DNA from: an uncultured Collinsella sp.
GTDB taxonomy: Bacteria; Actinomycetota; Coriobacteriia; Coriobacteriales; Coriobacteriaceae
DNA: 8,134 nt
Reading direction: 5' to 3'
Assembly (NCBI GenBank): GCA_902493915.1
Contig: CABUQY010000072.1
Span: 1-8,134, forward strand
The notes under the pieces: model-generated
Database searches by the model: none
What the model was told of the DNA's origin: nothing
The model's input: only the letters and a program-made list of their open reading frames with translations
In this document: positions 1 to 6,548 of the stretch, one piece after another
Position numbering within the stretch: the first letter of the stretch is position 1
Layout of the letters: every line of letters begins with the position of its first letter
Made by a program: the position numbers and the translations under genes

Positions 1-3000
1 CACTGGGACATAGTCGTATCCCGCGTCGTCGAGCGCGCGGCGCAGCAGGGGCATGTAGTGCGTCAGGCGGCAGTCGCCGATATACTTGCCAGTCACCACG
101 GCGACGTCGTGCGGGTCGTACTTACCGCTCTCGAGTGCCGCGAGCGCCTCGCCGATCACGATTTGCGCGGGGAAGCAGATGTCGTTGTGCACATAGCGTT
201 TGCCCAGGCGGATAGCATCCTCGCGCCCGATATCAAGGGCCTCGGCGCGCACGCCCTGATTGCGCATCGCCGCGGTCATGAGCCTGCAGAACGCATGGGA
301 GGTGTTGGGGACCAGCGCGATCTTGTCGTGCCGGTCGCGCTTGGTGTACTTGACCTTATACGGGTCGTCGAGCGGATGGACCGCGTGCACCCGGGCGCCC
401 TCGGCACGCTCCTCCGCGCGACGACGGTTGACCGACTCGATAAACGAACGCACACGAATGCCCATGGGACCGGCGACGTCGCTCTCATCGAGCTTGATCA
501 TCATCGGAACCTTGGAGCCCATCTCGCCCATCATGCGCGCGATCTCGTCGGTGAGATACGCATCGTGGCCGCAGCCGAAGCTGCCCATCTGCACGAGCTC
601 GAGCTCGGGCGTCGATGCGACGATGACCGCGCACGACAGCATGCGCGCATGGTAGTTGTTCACGATGTCGATGCGGCTGTTGGAAAGATCGACGTTGCAG
701 ACCCCCGGCACCGCATCGGGCGTCAGCACGGGGATGCCGCGCTCAGAGAAGAGCTTGGGCAGCCCGTGGTTGACCAGCGGGTCGTTGTGGTACGGGCGCG
801 AAGCGATCACCACCGCGTAGCCGCCGTCCTCGCGCACGTTCTCGAGCACCTGCCTGCCGCGCAGCTGCAGCTGGTTCTCAAACGTCTCCTGCGCGCGGTC
901 CGCCTGCTCGGTCGCCTTGGCAACCAGGTCGGCATCGATATCGAAGGTCTCCTTGCACCACGCCTTGAGCTGGCGGTTTCGGTCGCCCTCGTCGTACCAG
1001 TGGAACAGCGGCGTATCGAACGGAACGCCGAAACGCTCCTCCGGGTTATCGGAATTGCGCATCACGTAGGGGTATCCCTTTACGACGGCGCACATCCACT
1101 CGCTGGTAGAGGCGGCGTTTTCGGTGGGCACCGTCGTGATGATGGGCATGAAGATGCGGTCGACGCCGGCGTCGACGAGATTGCGGATGTGCCCGTGGAC
1201 GAGCTTGGCCGGGAAGCACACGGTGTCGGATGTGACGTGCGCCAGACCGCGCTCGTACATCGCCTTGGTGCTGCGTCCCGAGACGCGCACCTTAAAGCCG
1301 AGCGTGCTGAAGAACGTCGACCAGAACGGCATGGTGTCCCAGAACTCGAGCACACGGGGAATGCCGATCGTGACATCGCGCCCCCCGCTGACGGGAACCG
1401 TGGGGTACGACTCGAACAGCAGCTTCTCGCGGTCGACAAAGAGATTGGGGGCAGCCGCGGTCCGGTCGCGCCCCGTGCCGGGTGCCTGTGCCTCGCAAGC
1501 ACCCTGCGGACGCAGCTCCTCCGCCGCGGGAACCTCGCGCACGAGCTCATCCCATGAGATGGCGCCGCCGCGCGGGCAGCGATTGCCCGTGACGTAAAGC
1601 GAGCCGTCGCCAAATGCCACGACCGCGCGCTGGCAGCGGTTGTTGCACCGACGGCAGGTAACGCCGCCGAACTCGCGATGCTCGAAGCGCTCCACGGCAT
1701 CGAGCCCGATAAACGACGTGCCGGCGTCGCCCTTGCGGCATTCCTCGCGCGCGAGCAGGGCGATACCGATAGCGCCCATCAGCCCCGGGTGGGGCGCACG
1801 CGTGACGGGTTTGCCCAGATACTGCTCGAATGCGCGCAGCACCGCGTCGTTTCGGAACGTGCCGCCCTGGACGACGACTTTGTCGCCCAGACGGTTGAGA
1901 TTTGAAACGCGAATGACCTTGGTGAACACGTTCTCGATAATCGAACGGCAGAGACCGGCCATGATGTCGCCCGGACCCTTACCGCGCCGCTGCTCGGAAA
2001 CGACGCTGCTGTTCATGAACACCGTGCAGCGGCTGCCGAGAACGGCGGGGGCTTTGGACGAAAATGCCTCGGTCGCGATATCCTCAACGGCTATTCCGAG
2101 GTTTTTGGCAAAACCCTCGAGGAACGAGCCGCAGCCCGCAGAGCACGCCTCGTTGACGACGATATCGGTCAGCACGCCGTGGTTGAGCCAGATGGCCTTC
2201 ATATCCTGTCCGCCGATGTCGAGCACGAAGGTCGCATCGGGAACGCATGCGCACGCGGCGCGGGCGTGCGCGACCGTCTCGACCGTATGGTAGTCGGCGT
2301 GGAACGCGCGCGCGAAAAGCTCCTCGCCGTATCCCGTGGTGCCCACGGCATCGATCGCAAGCGTGACTCCCGCTGTCTCCCAGCGGTTCTTCAAGCTGAC
2401 AAGACCCTGTTGGGCGACGTCGAGCGGTCTGCCGTTATTAGACGCGTAGAACGAATCGACAAGCTCACCCGCCTCATCGACCAGGGCGAACTTGGTCGTC
2501 GTGCTCCCCGAATCGATACCGAGCGCCACACGCACCGTCTCTCCGGGCGCATACGCATCCGGACCCTTTGCCGGCGTCTCTTTGCCATGGCGTGCCGTAA
2601 AATCCGCCTGCTCGGCAGGTGTGGCAAAAAAGGGCTGGGCAAGACGTCCCTCCCCGCTTGCGGGCGCGACCGTCTCGAGCTTATCCAGCCGGACAAAAGC
2701 GTCGGGAAGGTCGATCGGTTGGGACGATGCGAACATGTCGGTCAGCGACAGGGCGGCACCGCGCGCGACCATGATCTGCGGATCGCGCGGGACGATAACC
2801 TGATCGTCCGATAGATTCAGTTGCTCCCGGAACACGCGGACCAGTGTGGGGTTGTAGGCGAGCGTACCGCCCTCGAAGATTACCGGCGGCTCGATGTCGA
2901 TACCCTGGGCCAGACCGCCGATCGTTTGGCGGGCGACCGCGTGAAGCGCCGAAAGCGCCAGGTCGGTGGTAGGAATGCCCTCGTTGAGCAGCGGCTGGAT

Positions 3001-3534
3001 ATCGGTCTTTGCGTACACGCCGCAGCGGCCCGAGACCTCGTGGACGGTCGTTCCCCGGCTTGCGAGCTGCTCGAACTCGCCCGATTCGGTGCCGACCCCC
3101 ATGAGCTTTGCCATCTCGTCGATAAATGCACCGGTACCGCCTGCGCACGAGCCGTTCATGCGCATGTCGGCAACCTCGATGTCTCCCTTATCGTTGGTGC
3201 GGAAGAAGATCATCTTGGCGTCTTGGCCGCCCAGCTCGATGGCGCAGCGCGTCTGCGGATAGAACCTGCTGATCGCGAGCGCGTTGGCGACCACCTCCTG
3301 AACGTACGAGGCGCCCAGCGCGGTCGCGATATCGCGCGCACCCGAGCCGGTCACCGCAACGCGCAGTGACTCATGGGGAAAGCGCTCGGCGAGCTCGCCG
3401 AGCATGGCGCGCACGCTCGCTGTCTGACACGCCCCGTGGCGGCGATATCCCCACCACGCCTCGGTCATATCCTCGTGCATCGCGTAAACTTTGGTCGTCG
3501 TCGACCCTACGTCCAGTCCTACTAGCAACGCCAT
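1..3534 (-). CDS. Acyl-CoA dehydratase activase-like protein, two ATPase domains plus DUF2229 (C-terminus beyond window)
   Basis: The frame is open for 1178 codons from the ATG at 3534 to the left edge, so the C-terminus is missing; relatives run to about 1400-1500 residues. Two BadF/BadG/BcrA/BcrD-type ATPase domains are visible. The first (residues 1-265) has the phosphate loop GLDVGSTTTK (6-15), ELGGQDAK (100-107), the cluster loop NGSCAGGTG (127-135, Cys130) and GRCGVYAKTDIQ (Cys171). The second (335-600) has LGIDSGSTTTK (338-348), DIGGQDMK (439-446), NEACSAGCGSF (461-471) and GSRCTVF (500-506). A cysteine cluster follows (Cys627, 630, 634, 653), then a DUF2229/COG3580-3581-like part with SRPYHNDPLVNHG (912-924) and SFGCGHDAY (985-993). 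HgdC-type activases use ATP and a [4Fe-4S] cluster to inject an electron into 2-hydroxyacyl-CoA dehydratases. That this fused protein does the same is inferred. Its dehydratase partner is not in the window. The start is supported by CGGAG at 3539-3543 and by the family start just before the phosphate loop. Confidence 0.9.
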   Translation of the reverse strand, partial: MALLVGLDVGSTTTKVYAMHEDMTEAWWGYRRHGACQTASVRAMLGELAERFPHESLRVAVTGSGARDIATALGASYVQEVVANALAISRFYPQTRCAIELGGQDAKMIFFRTNDKGDIEVADMRMNGSCAGGTGAFIDEMAKLMGVGTESGEFEQLASRGTTVHEVSGRCGVYAKTDIQPLLNEGIPTTDLALSALHAVARQTIGGLAQGIDIEPPVIFEGGTLAYNPTLVRVFREQLNLSDDQVIVPRDPQIMVARGAALSLTDMFASSQPIDLPDAFVRLDKLETVAPASGEGRLAQPFFATPAEQADFTARHGKETPAKGPDAYAPGETVRVALGIDSGSTTTKFALVDEAGELVDSFYASNNGRPLDVAQQGLVSLKNRWETAGVTLAIDAVGTTGYGEELFARAFHADYHTVETVAHARAACACVPDATFVLDIGGQDMKAIWLNHGVLTDIVVNEACSAGCGSFLEGFAKNLGIAVEDIATEAFSSKAPAVLGSRCTVFMNSSVVSEQRRGKGPGDIMAGLCRSIIENVFTKVIRVSNLNRLGDKVVVQGGTFRNDAVLRAFEQYLGKPVTRAPHPGLMGAIGIALLAREECRKGDAGTSFIGLDAVERFEHREFGGVTCRRCNNRCQRAVVAFGDGSLYVTGNRCPRGGAISWDELVREVPAAEELRPQGACEAQAPGTGRDRTAAAPNLFVDREKLLFESYPTVPVSGGRDVTIGIPRVLEFWDTMPFWSTFFSTLGFKVRVSGRSTKAMYERGLAHVTSDTVCFPAKLVHGHIRNLVDAGVDRIFMPIITTVPTENAASTSEWMCAVVKGYPYVMRNSDNPEERFGVPFDTPLFHWYDEGDRNRQLKAWCKETFDIDADLVAKATEQADRAQETFENQLQLRGRQVLENVREDGGYAVVIASRPYHNDPLVNHGLPKLFSERGIPVLTPDAVPGVCNVDLSNSRIDIVNNYHARMLSCAVIVASTPELELVQMGSFGCGHDAYLTDEIARMMGEMGSKVPMMIKLDESDVAGPMGIRVRSFIESVNRRRAEERAEGARVHAVHPLDDPYKVKYTKRDRHDKIALVPNTSHAFCRLMTAAMRNQGVRAEALDIGREDAIRLGKRYVHNDICFPAQIVIGEALAALESGKYDPHDVAVVTGKYIGDCRLTHYMPLLRRALDDAGYDYVPV

Positions 3535-3538
3535 AATG

Positions 3539-3543
3539 CTCCG
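3539..3543 (-). promoter_or_regulatory. Ribosome binding site of the activase gene
   Basis: On the minus strand CGGAG lies four bases before the ATG at 3534, preceded by the purine-rich GAGAGA. It fixes the start of the activase gene at this ATG. Confidence 0.6.
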
Positions 3544-3566
3544 TCTCTCGCATTTTTCCCGCTAGA

Positions 3567-3575
3567 GATATACCA
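3567..3575 (-). promoter_or_regulatory. Putative extended -10 promoter of the activase gene
   Basis: The minus strand reads TGGTATATC, an extended -10 (TG-n-TATATC), about 32 bases before the start codon. The -35 position at 16-17 bp spacing is poor (TCTGTT or GTCTGT) and falls in the middle of the palindrome at 3584-3604. Transcription would begin near 3560, giving a leader of about 25 bases. Confidence 0.5.
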
Positions 3576-3583
3576 CTCTACGT

Positions 3584-3604
3584 AATACAACAGACTGTTG
3601 TATT
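3584..3604. promoter_or_regulatory. 21-bp palindromic operator candidate overlapping the activase promoter
   Basis: AATACAACAG and CTGTTGTATT are perfect 10-base inverted arms around a single central A. The site covers the -35 region of the only good promoter for the activase gene, where a bound dimeric repressor would block RNA polymerase. The size and odd-base symmetry suit TetR- or GntR-type regulators, but no regulator gene lies in the window. As RNA a one-base loop cannot form well, so DNA recognition is more likely than a hairpin function. Confidence 0.6.
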
Positions 3605-3616
3605 TAAACTCCGTAT

Positions 3617-3649
3617 AAAAAGCGGCTGCCGAAACGCTTCAGCAGCCGC
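3617..3649 (-). terminator. Rho-independent terminator (minus strand)
   Basis: On the minus strand GCGGCTGC pairs with GCAGCCGC (8 bp perfect, 3649-3642 with 3629-3622) around a 12-base loop, followed at once by TTTTTATA. It lies about 166 bases after the DUF2798 stop codon and directly before the activase promoter, so it would end the DUF2798 transcript and insulate the activase gene. Confidence 0.85.
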
Positions 3650-3815
3650 CGAATGCACCAACAGATTGTTCTGCGCGCTAGCACGTCGGGCAACGGAGCA
3701 GCACGGGCCCTCCGGTCATGCGCACCGCTCACGCCCGCGATGTCGCCGAGAGAGCTATCCACGCTTAGGGCTCCAACCAAGCAAGTCGCCCGCGCTCAGC
3801 AGATCCCTAAGCGAG
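3650..3815 (-). other. Long 3' region of the DUF2798 transcript with an inverted repeat; no gene seen
   Basis: These bases lie between the DUF2798 stop and the terminator at 3617-3649. The only clear structure is a perfect 9-base inverted repeat, CGCTTAGGG at 3763-3771 and CCCTAAGCG at 3806-3814, with a 34-base loop, starting one base after the stop codon. No coding frame looks convincing on either strand. It may be an unusually long 3' UTR or the source of a small RNA released at the terminator. I do not recognise it as 6S, SRP, tmRNA or RNase P RNA. Confidence 0.35.
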
Positions 3816-4364
3816 CTACTCGCACTCAGGAGCCATAGCCTGCTCCAAGAGCTCGGCATGCTCCTCCTCGAAAACCGTCCCCACAGGGAAGGCGCGACGG
3901 AAGACGAAGCGGGAAATCGGACCGGCTACCAAAAGGTTCCACGGCAGCGCCATCACAAAATTATGCGGGATGTTGATCATCCAGATCGCGGGCACGGAAT
4001 ACAGGTTCGCAAGGATGCCGCCGGGCATGTGCGTCAGACCCTCACAGGCACCGTACAGCGACATGATGATGACCATGGGAACGACCATGCAGGAGCTGAC
4101 GGCGAGCGTCATGGCAAGTGGCGAGCTCTTGCCCGGCGTGACCAAGTACTTAAAGGCGAAACCCTTGGCGAGCGGGCTGGCGACGAACCAGTCGCAGCAC
4201 ATGGCAAAAATGTAGGCAACGGGGAAGCCGAGCCACGCAGTGGCAACGACCTCGCCGTTGATGGCCCCGTGCTGCAGGGCAACGTTGTAGATGCTCATCC
4301 AGAGCACCATGCAAAAGCACATGATAAAGGTGAACAGCAGGCTCTCTCGTTTGTTGATAGGCAT
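3816..4364 (-). CDS. DUF2798 family membrane protein
   Basis: A 182-residue hydrophobic protein starting MPINKRES. It has four likely membrane helices arranged as two repeats: near residues 8-29 (LLFTFIMCFCMVLWMSIYN), 40-67, 80-105 and 125-155. Each repeat has a helix ending in polar residues and a helix with a W/P-containing core. This resembles proteins with two DUF2798 domains, whose function is unknown. The C-terminus is acidic (FEEEHAELLEQAMAPECE) and probably cytoplasmic. I chose the ATG at 4364 rather than the in-frame TTG at 4424: the TTG would lie inside the stem of the terminator at 4409-4459, while the ATG has AGAGAGG upstream at 4377-4383, a somewhat long 12-base spacing. A terminator separates it from the exporter gene upstream and another from the activase gene downstream, so it is probably transcribed alone. 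Confidence 0.75.
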   Translation of the reverse strand: MPINKRESLLFTFIMCFCMVLWMSIYNVALQHGAINGEVVATAWLGFPVAYIFAMCCDWFVASPLAKGFAFKYLVTPGKSSPLAMTLAVSSCMVVPMVIIMSLYGACEGLTHMPGGILANLYSVPAIWMINIPHNFVMALPWNLLVAGPISRFVFRRAFPVGTVFEEEHAELLEQAMAPECE

Positions 4365-4408
4365 AAAGGGCAGATTCCTCTCTGTGTTGTACCGCGGCGC
4401 CACGCAAC

Positions 4409-4459
4409 AAAAACGGGCGGGCAAGATGGAGCTGTTGGAACTTCATCTCGCCCGCCCGT
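4409..4459 (-). terminator. Strong rho-independent terminator between the exporter gene and DUF2798
   Basis: On the minus strand the arms 4459-4444 and 4428-4413 pair over 16 positions, with one wobble pair, and extend by about three more pairs around a short loop. A TTTTTG tract follows at once. It lies about 220 bases after the ThrE stop and only 45 bases before the DUF2798 start. It therefore either ends the exporter transcript or acts as an attenuator in a DUF2798 leader. The plus strand has no T tract after the hairpin. Confidence 0.85.
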
Positions 4460-4503
4460 GGTACGCGCGTCTGCGACTACTTATGTGGTGGAACCAGCCT
4501 AGC

Positions 4504-4523
4504 ACGAAACGCATGCGCTTCGT
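4504..4523. repeat. 20-bp near-palindrome
   Basis: The 20 bases ACGAA-A-CGCATGCG-C-TTCGT are symmetric except for one base pair. The site lies in the 313-base gap between the exporter and DUF2798 genes, before the terminator on the minus strand. It could be an operator or only a hairpin; nothing else in the window matches it. Confidence 0.35.
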
Positions 4524-4574
4524 AAGCGTTGAGTTTATGAAGATGCAGGGCACCGATAATCCCCCGACCCCATA

Positions 4575-4641
4575 AGTTGCGGTGGAATACGGACTGTTTT
4601 GACCCTTTAAGCAGCAATTCAGTCCCTATTTCACCGCAACT
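4575..4641. repeat. 67-bp imperfect palindrome, probable dispersed intergenic repeat
   Basis: The 22-base arms 4575-4596 and 4620-4641 are inverted copies differing at two positions, with outer ends AGTTGCGGTG and CACCGCAACT and a 23-base centre. No T tract follows on either strand, so it is not an obvious terminator. Its position just after the exporter stop, its size and the slightly diverged arms resemble REP- or MITE-like repeats. Whether it recurs in the genome cannot be told from this window. Confidence 0.6.
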
Positions 4642-4644
4642 CAT

Positions 4645-4677
4645 TTGGTGCAAAGTAACCCGTCCCCCTTGTACCAA
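4645..4677. repeat. 33-bp inverted repeat abutting the ThrE stop codon
   Basis: TTGGTGCAA (4645-4653) and TTGTACCAA (4669-4677) are inverted copies with one wobble position, around a 15-base centre rich in C (plus strand). It touches the TAA stop of the exporter gene and is three bases from the larger palindrome. It may be the 3' hairpin of that mRNA or a second dispersed repeat; there is no T tract. Confidence 0.45.
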
Positions 4678-6246
4678 TTAGCTGGTGTGGCGCCAGCGAG
4701 GGTCGGTGAGCGTACGCGCCACACCCAGTCCAACGGGCAGAAACGCTACGATGAGCACTGCGCGCACAAACCAGCCGAGCATATTGACCGTGTCGAAGGT
4801 GCACATGTAATACATCGAGCGATACAGATACAAGCCCGGCACCATAATGACAATCGAAGGCACCGTGAGGGCGATGCGCGGGTAGGTGAGCTTGACTTCA
4901 GCCAAGCTTGCGAGCAGCCCCGATACCAGCGCGCCGATAAACGCTGCTGCCTCGGGAGGCATTCCCGTGCTGAGGCCCAGGAAGGGAATCATCGTCGGCG
5001 CATCGACAAGGGTCAGACGCAGGGTATTGGACACGGCGCCGATCAACCCAGCTGCCGCGGCCATCTTTACCGGGCTGTTGAACATCACCGAGAAGCCGAA
5101 TACGCCAACGAAGCTCATCACCACGCGCAGGAGCGTAAGGGCAAGCGGCGAAAGGCCCAGTGGGGCAAAGTCGTCCGGCGCCAGGCCAACACACTCGGCA
5201 ACCATCCAACCTACGAGGGTCGCCATCACAATAATCGATACGGCATATGAAAGGCGCTCGATACCGCTTCGCATGTCGAGCTTAGCGATGTCGAGGCCTG
5301 CCGTAATGAGTGGAAAGCCGGGAATCACAAAGAGCATGGCGCCGATATAGCCTTCTTGGTGCGACATTGCCCCCGGTATGACCTGGCCAAGGCCGAGCAA
5401 TGCCAGCAGATACGAAACGCAAGCGAGCGCAACGCCGGTCGTCAGCGCGCTGAACTGACCAAGGCCTTGCTTGAGAATATGGGAGCGGGCAAAGTTGCCG
5501 ACACCCGCGCCCACGAACGCGCAGGCCATCTCGATAGGGCCGCCGCCGAGCAAAAAAACGAAGGCGCCACAGGCGCAGGCCGCCGCAAGGCCCTGTTGCC
5601 AAGGCGCGTAATCAGGTTTTGAACTCTCAACGGTCTTGAGCATCTCGTGATACTCGTGCACCGTGAAGCAACGACCATAGGTCTCGATTTCCTTGAGGAA
5701 ACTCTCCATCATCCAAATGCGATGGGTATTGACGCCCGTTGTGGGCAAGCTGACGACCTCATTAAAGCAGTGACCATCTTCGATGCAGGTGCACTCAAAC
5801 GACAGAAGACTTAAGTCAACGTGGATGGTGACACCGAGTACGGCGGCAACACGATTCATGGTATCGCGCACGCGCCAGGCACCCGTTCCGCTTGCCAGCA
5901 TAAGCATGCCGGTGCGGCAGATGATGGATGATTTATCGGTGAGCGGCGCATCGACGGCAAGCTCATCGCCTGCCGTCACGATCTGGTGCCAGTCAGTTTT
6001 CATATGGAGCGCGCCGGCACGAACGCCGTGGTGCATGGGGGCTCTCGAAAGCAGCGAGTTAAGGCGCGAAGGCTGTGAGGGCTCCGCCGATTCGCCCTCG
6101 TCCTCGTCGGGCTCTTCATCGACCAGATCAAAGGAATCAAGCGGCGCTGGCTCGCGACGGTCGATCAGCTCCTCGTCCTCATCATCAAAGTAGTTGAACT
6201 GATCGAGCATGTCCTCTTCGATTGCGCGCTCGCTCGCGTCGTCCAT
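4678..6246 (-). CDS. ThrE family threonine/serine exporter (single-chain, fused ThrE_1 and ThrE_2 domains)
   Basis: A protein of 522 residues. Residues 1-60 are hydrophilic and strongly acidic (for example EEDMLDQFNYFDDEDEE and DEEPDEDEGE) and look like a disordered cytoplasmic tail. The cytoplasmic ThrE_1 part (about 105-210) includes the family-like CRTGMLMLASGTGAWRVRDTM and a CTCIEDGHC stretch (152-160). It is followed by about ten membrane helices from residue 215 to 512. Family hallmarks are VIPGFPLITAGLDIAKLDMRSGIERL (308-332) and TVPSIVIMVPGLYLYRSMY (461-479), in the first and second membrane halves. Characterised homologues export threonine and serine from the cytoplasm using the proton gradient; the substrate here is inferred. 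AGGAAGGGAG at 6254-6263, seven bases before the ATG, supports the start. The gene is monocistronic as far as can be seen. The IS element lies 174 bases upstream of its start and may have changed its promoter context. Confidence 0.9.
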   Translation of the reverse strand: MDDASERAIEEDMLDQFNYFDDEDEELIDRREPAPLDSFDLVDEEPDEDEGESAEPSQPSRLNSLLSRAPMHHGVRAGALHMKTDWHQIVTAGDELAVDAPLTDKSSIICRTGMLMLASGTGAWRVRDTMNRVAAVLGVTIHVDLSLLSFECTCIEDGHCFNEVVSLPTTGVNTHRIWMMESFLKEIETYGRCFTVHEYHEMLKTVESSKPDYAPWQQGLAAACACGAFVFLLGGGPIEMACAFVGAGVGNFARSHILKQGLGQFSALTTGVALACVSYLLALLGLGQVIPGAMSHQEGYIGAMLFVIPGFPLITAGLDIAKLDMRSGIERLSYAVSIIVMATLVGWMVAECVGLAPDDFAPLGLSPLALTLLRVVMSFVGVFGFSVMFNSPVKMAAAAGLIGAVSNTLRLTLVDAPTMIPFLGLSTGMPPEAAAFIGALVSGLLASLAEVKLTYPRIALTVPSIVIMVPGLYLYRSMYYMCTFDTVNMLGWFVRAVLIVAFLPVGLGVARTLTDPRWRHTS

Positions 6247-6253
6247 CCCGGTG

Positions 6254-6263
6254 CTCCCTTCCT
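6254..6263 (-). promoter_or_regulatory. Ribosome binding site of the ThrE gene
   Basis: The minus strand reads AGGAAGGGAG seven bases before the ATG at 6246, a strong Shine-Dalgarno sequence that decides this start. Confidence 0.7.
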
Positions 6264-6387
6264 ATCGACTAACCCCCATCCTAGACAGCGACGGCTAAAG
6301 GAAACATAAAAGAGACGGCTGTCATGCGAACCATGCGCGCAATAGCCGTGGGTAGTCGTTTAAGAACGTCCACAATGACTATTGACA

Positions 6388-6412
6388 GCCAAGGCAACGC
6401 CGATGCCTTGGC
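6388..6412. repeat. Perfect 9-bp stem-loop next to the insertion site
   Basis: GCCAAGGCA (6388-6396) and TGCCTTGGC (6404-6412) form a perfect stem with a 7-base loop. It ends only two bases before the six-base target match CGACAG used by the IS element. IS1111-type elements often insert beside or inside stem-loop sequences, so this hairpin may be part of a repeated target. No T tract follows on either strand. Confidence 0.55.
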
Positions 6413-6424
6413 AACGACAGACAC

Positions 6425-6438
6425 TATGACCCAATCCG
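6425..6438. repeat. Left subterminal inverted repeat of the IS element
   Basis: TATGACCCAATCCG is the perfect reverse complement of 7934-7947. It starts four bases inside the inferred left end, the subterminal placement typical of IS1111-type elements. Confidence 0.85.
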
Positions 6439-6457
6439 AGGGCACTAAAAAGATAGG

Positions 6458-6487
6458 AGCCCCCGCTCGTGACCGCGGGTCGGGGCT
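6458..6487 (+). other. GC-rich hairpin in the transposase mRNA leader
   Basis: AGCCCC (6458-6463) pairs with GGGGCT (6482-6487); an alternative inner stem CCCGC/GCGGG is also possible. It lies inside the left end of the element, upstream of the transposase gene. Such left-end hairpins can reduce read-in from outside promoters, which here is only a suggestion. Confidence 0.45.
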
Positions 6488-6537
6488 GCGACAATGATGT
6501 TGAAGTGCCATAGGCGCAGCCGCGCCGCAACGAGGTT

Positions 6538-6548
6538 GGGAGGCTCCC
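6538..6548 (+). promoter_or_regulatory. Shine-Dalgarno of the transposase gene, occluded in a small hairpin
   Basis: GGGAGG (6538-6543) is the ribosome binding site five bases before the ATG at 6549. The bases GGGAGGCTCCC form a palindrome ending exactly at the base before the start codon, so GGGA could pair with TCCC. This would hide the Shine-Dalgarno sequence and keep transposase translation low. Confidence 0.5.

Noticed and set aside
58..1557. Long plus-strand open frame of 499 codons
   Set aside because: It is antisense to the activase gene, whose minus-strand frame has clear family motifs throughout; the plus-strand product is a low-complexity, His/Arg/Ala-rich shadow of high-GC coding sequence.
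4413..4480. T-box-like sequence (GTGGTACGCGCG) on the plus strand
   Set aside because: It partly resembles the T-box, but no plus-strand gene lies downstream, there is no specifier stem, and the adjacent hairpin is a minus-strand terminator.
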